NCBI RefSeq assembly: GCF_030530635.1
Contig: NZ_JAUMUL010000026.1
Span: forward strand, 1 to 44,087
Length of the DNA: 44,087 nucleotides
Reading direction: 5' to 3'
DNA from: Actinomyces sp.
GTDB taxonomy: Bacteria > Actinomycetota > Actinomycetes > Actinomycetales > Actinomycetaceae
Within the stretch, counting starts at the first letter, position 1. Each line of letters opens with the position of its first letter. Positions 35,092 to 43,983 of this stretch are shown piece by piece. Both the position numbers and the translations under genes were made by a program. Under the pieces are notes generated by a model. That model saw nothing but the letters and a program-made list of their open reading frames with translations. It was not told the origin of the DNA and did not search any database.

Positions 35092-37145
35092 GCCTGGGTC
35101 TCCTCGGACTGCTGGGCGGCGGATGACGGGGCGTGGCTCGAGGTCTTACGTAGTTGTTCGGAAAGGTACTGCTTGGGCAGCAGGTCGGACAGCTCCAGCA
35201 GATCGAACAGTCCCTTGATTCCGCCGATTGCCTCGACGTTGCTCCCCAGGCTGTCTTCGGCGGCGCGCCATTCGCTCTCGGCATGAACCATGATCGTCTT
35301 CCGCGTAGCGGTGTCGCCCCTGAGTTGAGCTTGGGCTGCGTCGGACAGGAACCTGCGTATGCGTGTGGCCCTGGTCCGGGGGAAGCGGGTCTCGCCGGTC
35401 TCTTCGTCCTCCTCGGTAAGCCGGTTGAACTTGTCCACCCGTTTGCACACCTCCACCCAGTCCGGGTGCTCTGCCTCGGAACCGTTGGCCGGTCGGGCAG
35501 GGTCCGGATTCAGCAGGAAGGGACGGTCGGTGAAGCTCGCGTAGGCGCTGAGGACCTCGTCGGCGTCCAGGACAGTCGTGTCGAACAGGACGTGATAGCT
35601 CAGGGTGGAGACCGCGGGAACCTGCGCCTTGCCCACCCGTTTGGCCGCCTCAACCAGCCGCTCCGCCAGGTCGTAGGCGATGTGGAAGGGGAAGTTGCGG
35701 CGGACCACGGCCACGCCCGCGGCCGCTGTCATGGGTCCTGGCATGTACGTGGGCTGTTTGTCGGCTGAAGCGGCGGCCCGGTCGACTCCGTGCAGGAACT
35801 TCAGGAGCGGATCGGCGGCTGTCCTCTCCTCGAAGTGCTTCAGGAATGAAGTCGCGAAGGGTATTGCGTAATCACCGCTGGTGATCACCGTTACGTCGTC
35901 GCCACCGAGGATCACGGGAACTACCGGAACCACGGTGAAGTCGAGCTGCTGGGTGCGTTTTTCACGCTGTGCCCAGCGCGCGACGTCGAACCAGGCGTTG
36001 GCGAATGCGGAAGTCACTACGGCGTCCAACCGTGTGCTTACGCCAAGTATGAAACGGCGGAGCGCATCGGCGTCGTCCGGTTGGCAGCCGATTGAGTCCT
36101 CGAAGTCTTCAGCGTCGACACATTTCTTTGCGACCTCCAGGTTTCGCATGATGGCGCCGATGCCGTTGCCGTCGATATGGATCACGGCGACCTTGGACAG
36201 TTTGGTGATGTTAATTAGGTCTTCCGCTTCGATGTCGCGGTCGGTGACCTGCGTGTCCTGGAAGACCTCCTCCAGGGCGTGAAGCGAATCATCGGCGGCG
36301 TCCCCGGCAGCGTCTGCACCGCCGGGGGAATCGTCGGTGACGCTGTTCTCACCTGTCAGGAACGTCTGCATGAGATCGTGCTCGAGCTGTTCCTGAAGTT
36401 CCTTGTACTTGTTCTCAAGCTGGGTGGGATCACGGACGAGTCGGTTCTCGTCCCTGTCCTCCTCCAGGCCGGGCTTGGCTCCGACTGCGCGATCGATCAA
36501 TGCCTTACGCGCCCGGTAGGCGCCGTAGCGCTTGACCCGGGAGGGCAGTGAGTAAGCACTAGCGATGTCCCTTTTGGCCTCGTCCGCAAGACCATTTGGA
36601 AGGGACGCGCCCAGGGGCGGTGAGGCTGGCAGCGCCGAGTCCTGCGCCCGGGCGAGAAAGGGAATCTGGGAGAAGCGGGAGCCCGCCGGGGGACGCTCAA
36701 GCGCGTATCGACTCGCTTCCGCATGAAGTGTCTTCAACAGCGCTTCATCCACGTGTGCGGCCTGACCCATGTCAATGAAGACACCGGATATGTCAATGCC
36801 CGGCGCCTGTGCGAGCGCCGTGCGGGTGACGTGGCCGATGACGGCTTTGGCCTGCTGGGACGTATCCACCATGAAGATGACCTTGCCCGAGGCGCGGGAG
36901 ACCCACAGAGTGCTGAAGCGCGAGGGCCCGGTGCCATCCCGGGGAGGCGAAGGCCTCGGCTCGATCTGCTCGTGGGACTCGTGGGAGGCTGCCCAGGCCT
37001 GCCTGACCCCGGTTGCGGTCAGCGCCCTGTCTGTCCACTCCTTGAGCCGTACCAGCTGCGCCGACGCCCCGATGTTCTCCCGCAGGCGCGGGGAGGAGAA
37101 GATGTAGTTCTGGTTCCCGTGGGTCTCGATCATGACCAGCTGCAT
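35088..37145 (-). CDS. cas10: Cas10 (type III-D), no HD domain, GGDD intact
   Basis: A 685-residue large subunit of the type III complex. It begins MQLVMIETHGNQNYIF and runs straight into RLRENIGASAQL, so there is no N-terminal HD nuclease. A first Palm strand reads AVIHIDGNGIG; the cyclase motif is GGDD at 414-417 in VILGGDDVTVI. It should make cyclic oligoadenylates (or a related nucleotide signal) on target-RNA binding, but should not cut ssDNA. The ATG at 37145 follows GAGAGG; a GTG 20 codons upstream is less likely. First gene of a tightly overlapping six-gene operon, divergent from the CARF-HEPN operon. Confidence 0.92.
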   Translation of the reverse strand: MQLVMIETHGNQNYIFSSPRLRENIGASAQLVRLKEWTDRALTATGVRQAWAASHESHEQIEPRPSPPRDGTGPSRFSTLWVSRASGKVIFMVDTSQQAKAVIGHVTRTALAQAPGIDISGVFIDMGQAAHVDEALLKTLHAEASRYALERPPAGSRFSQIPFLARAQDSALPASPPLGASLPNGLADEAKRDIASAYSLPSRVKRYGAYRARKALIDRAVGAKPGLEEDRDENRLVRDPTQLENKYKELQEQLEHDLMQTFLTGENSVTDDSPGGADAAGDAADDSLHALEEVFQDTQVTDRDIEAEDLINITKLSKVAVIHIDGNGIGAIMRNLEVAKKCVDAEDFEDSIGCQPDDADALRRFILGVSTRLDAVVTSAFANAWFDVARWAQREKRTQQLDFTVVPVVPVILGGDDVTVITSGDYAIPFATSFLKHFEERTAADPLLKFLHGVDRAAASADKQPTYMPGPMTAAAGVAVVRRNFPFHIAYDLAERLVEAAKRVGKAQVPAVSTLSYHVLFDTTVLDADEVLSAYASFTDRPFLLNPDPARPANGSEAEHPDWVEVCKRVDKFNRLTEEDEETGETRFPRTRATRIRRFLSDAAQAQLRGDTATRKTIMVHAESEWRAAEDSLGSNVEAIGGIKGLFDLLELSDLLPKQYLSEQLRKTSSHAPSSAAQQSEETQA

Positions 37146-37385
37146 GGGGATCCTCTCGGGGGCGGACGGGCCGGGGCGGATGCCGGGACGCGTGTAGTCT
37201 GCCACGCCCGCGTGAGTGGCAACACGGTTTTAGGAGAGGAATCTCAATTGACGATTTTCCTTCCCTCGTTCGGCTGACGGGTGGCGGTGGTCGGGTGCAG
37301 ACTCGAGTGGGCCGTGCCCCGCCCTCCCCGCGGCGGATACGCCCGGCAGCAACGCGACCCATCAGGCGGTCAGAGAGGACCTCAC
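37146..37385. promoter_or_regulatory. Divergent promoter region cas10 / CARF-HEPN
   Basis: 240 bp between the divergent effector and signal operons. TTGACG at 37248 could be a rightward -35, without a clear -10. TTGCCA and GACTAC 17 bp apart on the minus strand (near 37220-37192) could be the cas10 promoter. GCCAC...GTGGC at 37201-37220 is a short inverted repeat. Confidence 0.35.
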
Positions 37386-39785
37386 ATGACTCTGCTCGTA
37401 CATGTTGTTGGAGAAGCCGACCTCGGTAGCGACACCCTGCATGACAAGGAGCTACGCCAGCATACGAGGGAGAACGGCATCAACGCGCTGCGGCGGGCTG
37501 CCGCTGATGTTGCCGCCGGGGATGAAGGTGCTGTCGGCCAGGCACTGAACCTCCTGCAGCAAGGAACCGTGATCGGCACGGCGAGAAGCCGGTTCAAATG
37601 GACGCCACTGGCGCTGGAATTGGCGGCGATCGCGGACGACGGCGGGGCAGGCCCGGTGCGTGTACTGCTGCTGGGCACCGATTCCGGCTGCTGGCCCACG
37701 CACGACATCGCCAAGGCGCTCGCCGAGCTTCTGCTCCGAGATGAGATCCGCGCGGCCCTGCGTGACCGCTATGGGTTGGAGATCGCCGTCGAACTCCGCG
37801 CCGACGGCAACCTGAACGAGCAGGTCAGCCGTGGCGATCTCAGTAGGTGGGTCGAGGCGGCATACGGCACTGCTGCGGACCAGCCCGTGGTGGCATCCAT
37901 GATTGGCGGCGCCACCATGATGTGTCTGAGCGCCATGGGCGTGGTCGACCAGCTCGGCTACGACTGGCGCCTGGCGGTCGCCGCGAATCCCAACGATCCG
38001 GCGGCCCGCCTGATCCGCCGCAGCCACCACGATGCCGCGCCCTTCTACTGGCTGCGTGCCCTGGGCTACCTGGAGCAGGCCGCGCAGTGGGCCCGGCAGC
38101 ACCGCCGAGAGGATCTGATCGACGAGGAACACACCCGGCTACTGTGTGATCTCCAGGCGGTGCTCGGTGGCGCGGGGCGGGAGAGGGGAGAGGCGTCGGC
38201 CACGGCCACCGATGAGCAGTTCGCCGCGCTGGTGGCGGTGGAGATGACCCGGGCGGACAACGGCGCCGGCCTGGCGGTGCGCGCCTGGGTGGAGAAGCAC
38301 TACGAGGCCCTGCTGGCCGAGGAGAACAAGGCGCGCGCAGAGGATGACCGGCTGGGCAGCGTGTTCAAACGCTTGCCGGGCAAGGAACTGGGCAAGGTGC
38401 TGGGCCTGGTCCGCAACGAGCATCTGGATGAGGAATCCACTTCCGCCGAGTGGCTTGTCGGAACAGGTGATCGCCTGCGGCCGGTTGGCAACCGCGCCGT
38501 CCACGATGCAGCGGCGCCGACGGCGTCCGACTTGGCCACCGTCAAGCAGGTTCCCGACCTGTGGGGGCGAGTGCCTTCCTGGATGCACTGGCCCGGACGC
38601 GGACGAGTCCTCTACATCTGCGGCATGGGCGAACGGTATCGACCGCGGTCGGTGATCGAGCGCGTCATGGAGGCCGGGCCGGATGAGGAGTTCAAGCGTG
38701 CCGTGCCCGGCGGGATGCTCGAGGGCGGCGGCGTTGGCGACGTCGATTTCCTCCTGCTGCACTCATCCGATCCGGGATCGAAGGAGACGGCGGCTAAAAC
38801 CCGCGCATCCGCGCATTCGGCAAAGAGGCCAGGGGACTCCTCCGCGCCCGGGGTGGACATCATCGACTACGGAGGAGCTGACAGCCATGACTTCGCGCCG
38901 GTTGAAGACTTGGCCGGCAAAGTGAGCGAGATGGTTCGCGAAGTACTCAATGCCAAGCAGCCGTCCGCCGTCGCCATCGTGGCATCGGGGCAGAAGGCGG
39001 TAGCGATCGGCGCCCTCGAGGCCTCTCAGGCATGGTGCGCCAAGCGAGCAGTACCGCTGTTCGTGCAGACCTCGGTTCAGCAGGGGCAGAACATCGAGCG
39101 CTCGGAGATGCAGTTCCACCGCATTGCCCTGCACAACGACGCCGAGGCGGCGCTGCGAACCGCTGCCGCGGCGAGCCTGTCCGGCCTGAACCTGCTCAGT
39201 GCCGTGCGGGTGCTCGCCGCCGGCGACCAGGACATGGACGTGCGCGCCCAGGCGTGTGATGAGTTGCGCGAGGAATACCTGCAGGCGGTCAACGCCAAGG
39301 ACCCCGATGCCCATGCGGGCGTGCTGCTGTCGGTGATGGAAACCGTCCGTGCGCTGTGCCTGGAAGCAGAAGGGGACGTGGATCCGCACCTGGTGGTAGT
39401 CGCCGCCGAGGCGGTCAACTTCCCCCGGCGGGGCAGGAATGCGGACGAAACCCTGTTCCGGGAGCGCTATGCCTGGCAGGACCAGGTGAGTCACTGCGGT
39501 CCGCCGCACAGGATCGAGGAATGCGGTCGTGGAGACCTGCTCCGGCTGCTCTACGAGGTCAGGAATGAAGTGAGTCTTACTCACGGCGACAGTCGGGTCG
39601 ATGCTGCCGTGCGGGAGGTGATGAGTCAGCGGTCCATCACGGTCGACACCGATTTCGACTACCTGGACCTGCTCAAGCACGCCATCACCGCGGTGAAAAA
39701 AGGCGCCGAGTCCTTGCAGATCGATATTGACCTGGCGTGGGCCGAGCGTTTTCGGGCGCTGCTGGAATGGGCGGAGGGTCGCTGA
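37386..39785 (+). CDS. Dual Rossmann (CARF-like) protein with C-terminal HEPN motif
   Basis: A 799-residue protein, probably a cyclic-nucleotide-activated ribonuclease of the Csm6/Csx1 kind. A first Rossmann/CARF-like domain (about 1-205) has VRVLLLGTDSG and VVASMIGGATMM, like the CARF G-G-T/A ligand loop. A second (about 410-590) has RVLYICGMG, VDFLLLHSSDP and AIVASGQKAVAIGAL. The helical C-terminus carries R726-X6-H733 in EVRNEVSLTHG, the HEPN ribonuclease pattern, conserved in the decayed paralogue. The ATG at 37386 follows AGAGAGGA. It is divergent from cas10 and first in an operon with two more genes. CARF assignment is by pattern only. Confidence 0.65.
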   Translation: MTLLVHVVGEADLGSDTLHDKELRQHTRENGINALRRAAADVAAGDEGAVGQALNLLQQGTVIGTARSRFKWTPLALELAAIADDGGAGPVRVLLLGTDSGCWPTHDIAKALAELLLRDEIRAALRDRYGLEIAVELRADGNLNEQVSRGDLSRWVEAAYGTAADQPVVASMIGGATMMCLSAMGVVDQLGYDWRLAVAANPNDPAARLIRRSHHDAAPFYWLRALGYLEQAAQWARQHRREDLIDEEHTRLLCDLQAVLGGAGRERGEASATATDEQFAALVAVEMTRADNGAGLAVRAWVEKHYEALLAEENKARAEDDRLGSVFKRLPGKELGKVLGLVRNEHLDEESTSAEWLVGTGDRLRPVGNRAVHDAAAPTASDLATVKQVPDLWGRVPSWMHWPGRGRVLYICGMGERYRPRSVIERVMEAGPDEEFKRAVPGGMLEGGGVGDVDFLLLHSSDPGSKETAAKTRASAHSAKRPGDSSAPGVDIIDYGGADSHDFAPVEDLAGKVSEMVREVLNAKQPSAVAIVASGQKAVAIGALEASQAWCAKRAVPLFVQTSVQQGQNIERSEMQFHRIALHNDAEAALRTAAAASLSGLNLLSAVRVLAAGDQDMDVRAQACDELREEYLQAVNAKDPDAHAGVLLSVMETVRALCLEAEGDVDPHLVVVAAEAVNFPRRGRNADETLFRERYAWQDQVSHCGPPHRIEECGRGDLLRLLYEVRNEVSLTHGDSRVDAAVREVMSQRSITVDTDFDYLDLLKHAITAVKKGAESLQIDIDLAWAERFRALLEWAEGR

Positions 39786-40177
39786 TGAAGTCGGCAACGC
39801 CCATCACCCTGATCAACCTCACCCCGCACGAGGTGATCCTGCACCTGGAGGGCGGGCCGCTGCGGCTGCGGGCATCCGACGTCGTGCCCCGGCTGCTGCT
39901 ATCCGACGGGCGGCAGGAGACGCTGAGCGTGTACGACCCCGAGCGTCCGGGTGAGGCGGCCGGTGTGCGGCAGGTGCCCATCGCCGTCGGCGCCACCTGG
40001 CTCGGGATCGACCCGCCCCTGCCCGAACCGCGGTCCGGCACGGTCTACGTCACCAGCCGGGTGGTGGCCGAGCACTTCCCGCAGCGCACCGACCTGGTCT
40101 GGCCCGACGATTGTGGGAGGTCCAGGTGCACCGTGGCTGGAACCAGGCCTTCGGGAACTGGGACGTCAAGGCCCTGA
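39785..40177 (+). CDS. Small conserved protein (NLTPHEV family)
   Basis: A 130-residue protein. The pattern LINLTPHEVILH at the start, LPEPRSGTVYVTSRVVAEHFP and RTDLVWPDD near the end is like a family of unknown function common in actinomycetes and phages. Its ATG shares one base with the CARF-HEPN stop (TGATG), so it is co-translated. It overlaps the next gene by about 50 bp. No motif suggests an enzyme. Confidence 0.65.
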   Translation: MKSATPITLINLTPHEVILHLEGGPLRLRASDVVPRLLLSDGRQETLSVYDPERPGEAAGVRQVPIAVGATWLGIDPPLPEPRSGTVYVTSRVVAEHFPQRTDLVWPDDCGRSRCTVAGTRPSGTGTSRP

Positions 40178-41784
40178 GCTATAGAGCCCGGGATCGCAGC
40201 GGCATCATGAGGCAGGCCTACCGGGGCATGCGGGCCGCATACTTCCACCCGGAGGTGGCCGAGCGGCTGCTGGGCGGCGGCAGGGACTGCCGCAACCGGC
40301 CACTGGGCGCGGACAACCGCCGCTCCCTGCTGCTCAAGGAACTGTTCGATCACTGCGATAAGGAAGACAAGCGGGTGCTGCGCATCGGTGCCCTGGAGGT
40401 GCTGCGCGTATCGACTGGAGACGGTCCGGGGACGGCGATCCTGGCGGTGCACGCCGTCGTCCCGCGGACGGAGACCGAGCTGCCGGCCGGCGAACCGGCG
40501 GATGACGAGCATGCCAATGGTGAGCGCTCGGACGGCGCACAGGCGGACGGCGCTCACGCGGATAAGGACTTACCGGAGCCATTCGATGCGCGGTCCTACG
40601 AGCGCTTTTACGACGCCGTCCGCCACCCGAGCCGGATGAGGGCCATCTGTGAGACGATCAACGAGCTGCTGGCGCGTCCTGACGTGTGCGGTCCGGCACG
40701 GGTGACGCTGGCGGCGGAGCACACCGAGCGGAAGTCCTGGTTCTCCGCCCCGCTGTTCACTCTGACCTGGGTGCCCCGGGAGCTGAGCCGGCGGTGGGTT
40801 CCGGAGTTCGGGGAGAGCCCCGCCACGCTCGGTAGTCGGGTGGAGGTACCGGTGGGCGCCGAGCCGCTCGACGATCTGCGCCGGGCCGGAACCTCGCCGA
40901 GTGCGAGGTTGCCGCTGCCGGTGCTCACGGCCGCGGGATGGCAGTGGGGGAGCCTGCCATCGCCTACGGGCTTCGAGCTGGGGGAGGAGCGCTACGGGCG
41001 GGCAAAGGAGAACATTCACGTGCTCTCCCAGAGCTGGGCGGCGAGTGTGTGGGAGCGTGGCGCCGCCTACCTGCCGCGCCAGGACGACGTCTTCCTGCTC
41101 GAGGCCATGCTCAAGATGTGCTCCACCGACCTGGACGTGTACCTGCTGGTGGTCCTGGACCGGCTGCGCGTGCGCACCCTGTCCCACAGTCTCGCGGCCA
41201 CCGCTCAGGAGCTGAGGACGGCGACCGAGAAGATCGGTCAGGCGGGGGACCTGGACACTGTGACGGAGTACCTGGACCCTGTGATAGCCAAAGCGATCCG
41301 GCTAGATGGTGAGGCGGTCTCGTTCCTCGCCTCCGAATGGTGGATCGATGTCACCCGGCACCGACAGGCCGACATGGTGTTGGCCTGGATGCAGCAGGCA
41401 GGAGGCTTGGATCGGGCGGTGGAACAGACCGTCCAGCAGGCGCGCCTGCTGCAGGAGAGCGTGCAGACCTTGATCGAGCGGCAGGAGCACCTAGCCGACA
41501 AGGAACGGCAGGAGCGCGAGCGCCGTCGGGAGACGCTGGAGCGCGAGCGTCAGGAATCCGCTCGCGCTATGGAGCGGGCTGTGGGCATCCTCGCCTTCGT
41601 CGGTCTGCCGCTGTCGGTGGCGTTGGAGGTCTGGTCCAACTTGCACGACGGCGGGCCCCTCCTGAGCGGAGCGGCCTGGTGGGGTGCCGGTTTCGGGCTG
41701 CTCGTTGTGGCCTTGCTTGTCGCTTGGGTGCTGGCAAGGTGCTTTGGCGTCAGACTGTGGCCTCAGCGGGGGTGCAAGCGTTAG
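40126..41784 (+). CDS. Coiled-coil protein with two C-terminal membrane helices
   Basis: A 552-residue protein of unknown family. A large soluble N-terminal part (about 1-430) contains an Asp/Ala/His-rich linker near 125-150 and no recognised motif. A charged coiled coil (about 445-485, QEHLADKERQERERRRETL) leads to two helices: GILAFVGLPLSVALEVW and GAGFGLLVVALLVAWVLA, then a short tail. This layout is that of CorA-type channels, some of which are known type III effectors, but the GMN signature is absent. GTG at 40126 is preferred because GGGAGG lies five bases upstream; a TTG at 40111 is possible. Third gene of the CARF-HEPN operon, so a membrane effector or sensor is a reasonable guess. 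Confidence 0.7.
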   Translation: MHRGWNQAFGNWDVKALSYRARDRSGIMRQAYRGMRAAYFHPEVAERLLGGGRDCRNRPLGADNRRSLLLKELFDHCDKEDKRVLRIGALEVLRVSTGDGPGTAILAVHAVVPRTETELPAGEPADDEHANGERSDGAQADGAHADKDLPEPFDARSYERFYDAVRHPSRMRAICETINELLARPDVCGPARVTLAAEHTERKSWFSAPLFTLTWVPRELSRRWVPEFGESPATLGSRVEVPVGAEPLDDLRRAGTSPSARLPLPVLTAAGWQWGSLPSPTGFELGEERYGRAKENIHVLSQSWAASVWERGAAYLPRQDDVFLLEAMLKMCSTDLDVYLLVVLDRLRVRTLSHSLAATAQELRTATEKIGQAGDLDTVTEYLDPVIAKAIRLDGEAVSFLASEWWIDVTRHRQADMVLAWMQQAGGLDRAVEQTVQQARLLQESVQTLIERQEHLADKERQERERRRETLERERQESARAMERAVGILAFVGLPLSVALEVWSNLHDGGPLLSGAAWWGAGFGLLVVALLVAWVLARCFGVRLWPQRGCKR

Positions 41785-41790
41785 CCGGTA

Positions 41791-43435
41791 TGGGGCCGCA
41801 GGCGCGGCCATCGGCGCCGTCGTGCGGGTGATCCTCCTGGGCACGGCCAACGGCTGCGAGGGAACCCAGACCGACGCCGTCGCCACGCTGCTGGAGCAGG
41901 CCTGCAACCGCCCGGACGTGAAGGCCGGGCTTGAGGAGCACGTCGGGCTGACGCTACAGGTCGAGGCCTACCTCCATGGCGACCTCTTCGAACTAAAGTG
42001 TGTCGCCGACCGGGCCGCTGAATGACTTGGCCAAGCGTACCGTTCACGATGGTGAGGCGCCCCACGCCGAGGACTGGGCGGTAGCCGCGGGGGAGCCTGA
42101 TCTTGCTGAGGCGTTGCCGAAGTGGGTGACGCGGCCGAGTCCGCGTCCGGTCTTGTACGTCTTCAGTTGTGGCAGGACTTTCCTGCGGCCTACCATCCCG
42201 GAGCGGGTGCTGCGTGCCGAGCCCAAGCGCGAGCTGCGGCGGGCGGTTCCCGGCGCCTTGCTGGAGCGGGGCGCGGCCGCTGCGGGACCGGACGAACACC
42301 CCGCCCTGCCGGTCGAGTTCGTCATTCTGCACTCGGCGCATCCGGAGTCCAGGAAGACGGCCGGGCTCAACGCGCAGACCGTCGTCGCCGACGGCGTGCA
42401 CCGGGAGTGGGAACTGCCCGAACCGGGCTGTAGCCTTCTGGACTACGGTGCGGGGGATTACGAGGCTCGGGCGGTGCCCGAGGCGATGTGGAGGGTTCGC
42501 GAGGGTGTGGGCGCGGTTCTGGCGCAGCGGATGCCGTCGCGGTAGTGGTCGTGGGAACCGGGGAGAAGTCTGCGGTCTACGGCGCGCTCGAGGGGGCGCA
42601 GGAGTAGTGCGCACTCAATGCCGTGCCGCTGTTCGTCCAGACCTTCGTCGACGCGGGCCGGGGCATCAAGGAACCGGCCTCCCAGTTTCACCGGATCGCC
42701 TTGCACAACGACGCCGAGGACGCGCTGCGGCGTGCCGCCGCGATCAGCCTGCGCAGTCTCAATTTGCTCAGCGCCGTGCGGGTGTTGGCCGCCGGTGATC
42801 GGGACATGGACGTCCTCGCCGGACGCTGTGAGGAGCTGCGCCAGGAATACGTGCAGGCGCGGCAGGCGGAAAGGCTCGACGACCATGCCGGCGTCATTGT
42901 GGATGTGCTGCGCACGGTGCATTTTCTGTTCAGTCGCGCCGATTGGCTGACGCAGGCGCGGCTGGTGGTGGTGGCGGCCGAGGCAGTGCATGCGCGGAAA
43001 CCGGCCAAGAAGGGCATGAGTCTGCTGCATGAGCCCGATACGTGTCTGAAGAACAAACTGCATGAGCGCAGGAAGGCCGGTACGACGGTCGATCTGTCCG
43101 CGTTGAAACGCGGCGACCTGCTGCGCTTTCCCTGTGAGGTGCGCGACAGGCTCGTGATTACTCATGGGGAGTCCACCGTTCAGGAGGCGTTGGAGCGCGC
43201 TTTGGATGAGTTGTGGGTGGAAGTGCGTGATGAATTCACCTGCGTCGACTTGCTGGATAAGCTCATTGAGCGATTGGTGCGTGACGGATCCGCCGAGTCC
43301 GGGATCAAGGGGATCGACTTGAACGCGTCCTGGTTCTCCGGCTTCAACGAATTGCTGCAGGCCGTGGAGACGCAGACGGTCAAGGATGCGAAAGCGGCCA
43401 AGGAGACGCAGGAGGCCAAGGGCGCGGAGAAGTAG
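41791..43435 (+). pseudogene. Decayed second CARF-like/HEPN gene
   Basis: Pieces match the 37386 protein in order. VRVILLGTANG to GDLFE is part of the first CARF-like domain. A large deletion removes the rest of it, including the ligand loop. From about 42020 to 42530, PVLYVFSCGR and FVILHSAHPESRKTA match the second domain. A frameshift near 42530 follows, then VVVVGTGEKSAVYGAL, and an in-frame TAG at 42605-42607 replaces the conserved Trp codon (QAWC becomes QE-stop-C). The last part (readable from ATG 42623) keeps the helical C-terminus and the HEPN motif EVRDRLVITHG. A product of 270 residues could still be made from 42623. The tail is Lys/Ala/Glu-rich. Confidence 0.85.
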
Positions 43436-43442
43436 ATGCGCC

Positions 43443-43459
43443 GGAGGCGGGGCGCCTCC
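43443..43459 (+). terminator. Hairpin after the CARF-HEPN remnant
   Basis: GGAGGC (43443-43448) pairs with GCCTCC (43454-43459) across a 5-nt loop, just after the stop at 43435. There is no T-tract. Confidence 0.4.
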
Positions 43460-43479
43460 CAGTGGGTGCGGCTGGGAGC

Positions 43480-43834
43480 GTTAGATTGGTGGTAGGCGCG
43501 GCGGTTGTCAGGTGGGTTCAGGTGGTGGTGCCGGGTGTCGTTGGTGGTGTTGGTGAGATGTCTGTGGCGGGTGGGGTGTTGTGGGTCATTGTGTTGAGAT
43601 TGCGATTTGGTCTAAGGTGCAGAGATAGGTGCATTTTGACCCCGACTTTTCCGCATGACTTCGTTGAAAGTTGGTGGCTGGAGGGGCTTGTAGGGGTGTC
43701 GGTGGCGCTTGGCTTGTTTGCAACGAAAGGTGGTTGTTTCGGGGTGGTGCCAGTCGGTCCTGTGGGGTGCTTGCGGGGTCGGTGGCGATCTCGACTCTGA
43801 AAGTCGCGGAATGACGCGGTTTCCAGGGATAGGG
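43480..43834 (+). promoter_or_regulatory. CRISPR leader, copy 3 and upstream G/T-rich stretch
   Basis: From about 43725, GGTGGTTGTTTCGG, GGTGCCAGTCGG, GGGTGCTTG, CGGTGGCGATCTCG and GCGGAATGACGCGGTTTCC match leader copies 1 and 2. The start (GCGCGGCGGTTGTCAGGTGG at 43497) also matches the region just after TPR-CHAT (20290). No gene is seen; the G/T-rich part 43500-43600 is low-complexity. Confidence 0.7.
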
Positions 43835-43871
43835 GTCAGGAAGCGCCTCGCACCTCCAGGTGCATTAAGAC
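43835..43871 (+). CRISPR. Solo CRISPR repeat at leader copy 3
   Basis: A single 37-nt repeat with the start GTCAGGAAGC and end GCATTAAGAC. The centre TTAA is TCCA, but the hairpin arms CACCT and AGGTG still pair. No second repeat follows, so it cannot hold a spacer in its present form. Confidence 0.8.
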
Positions 43872-43983
43872 GAGATGACAGCCTTGGCGCGGCAGACGGG
43901 CCTGTCTGCTCGGGACATTGACTGACGGTTGCGCCTCGGCCGGTATGTGCCTTCGCTCGACGGTTCGCGAGTACGGCGCGAAG

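Noticed and set aside
40126..41784. Naming the two-helix protein CorA
   Set aside because: Topology fits, but the GMN signature and recognisable CorA soluble-domain motifs are missing, so only the layout is reported.
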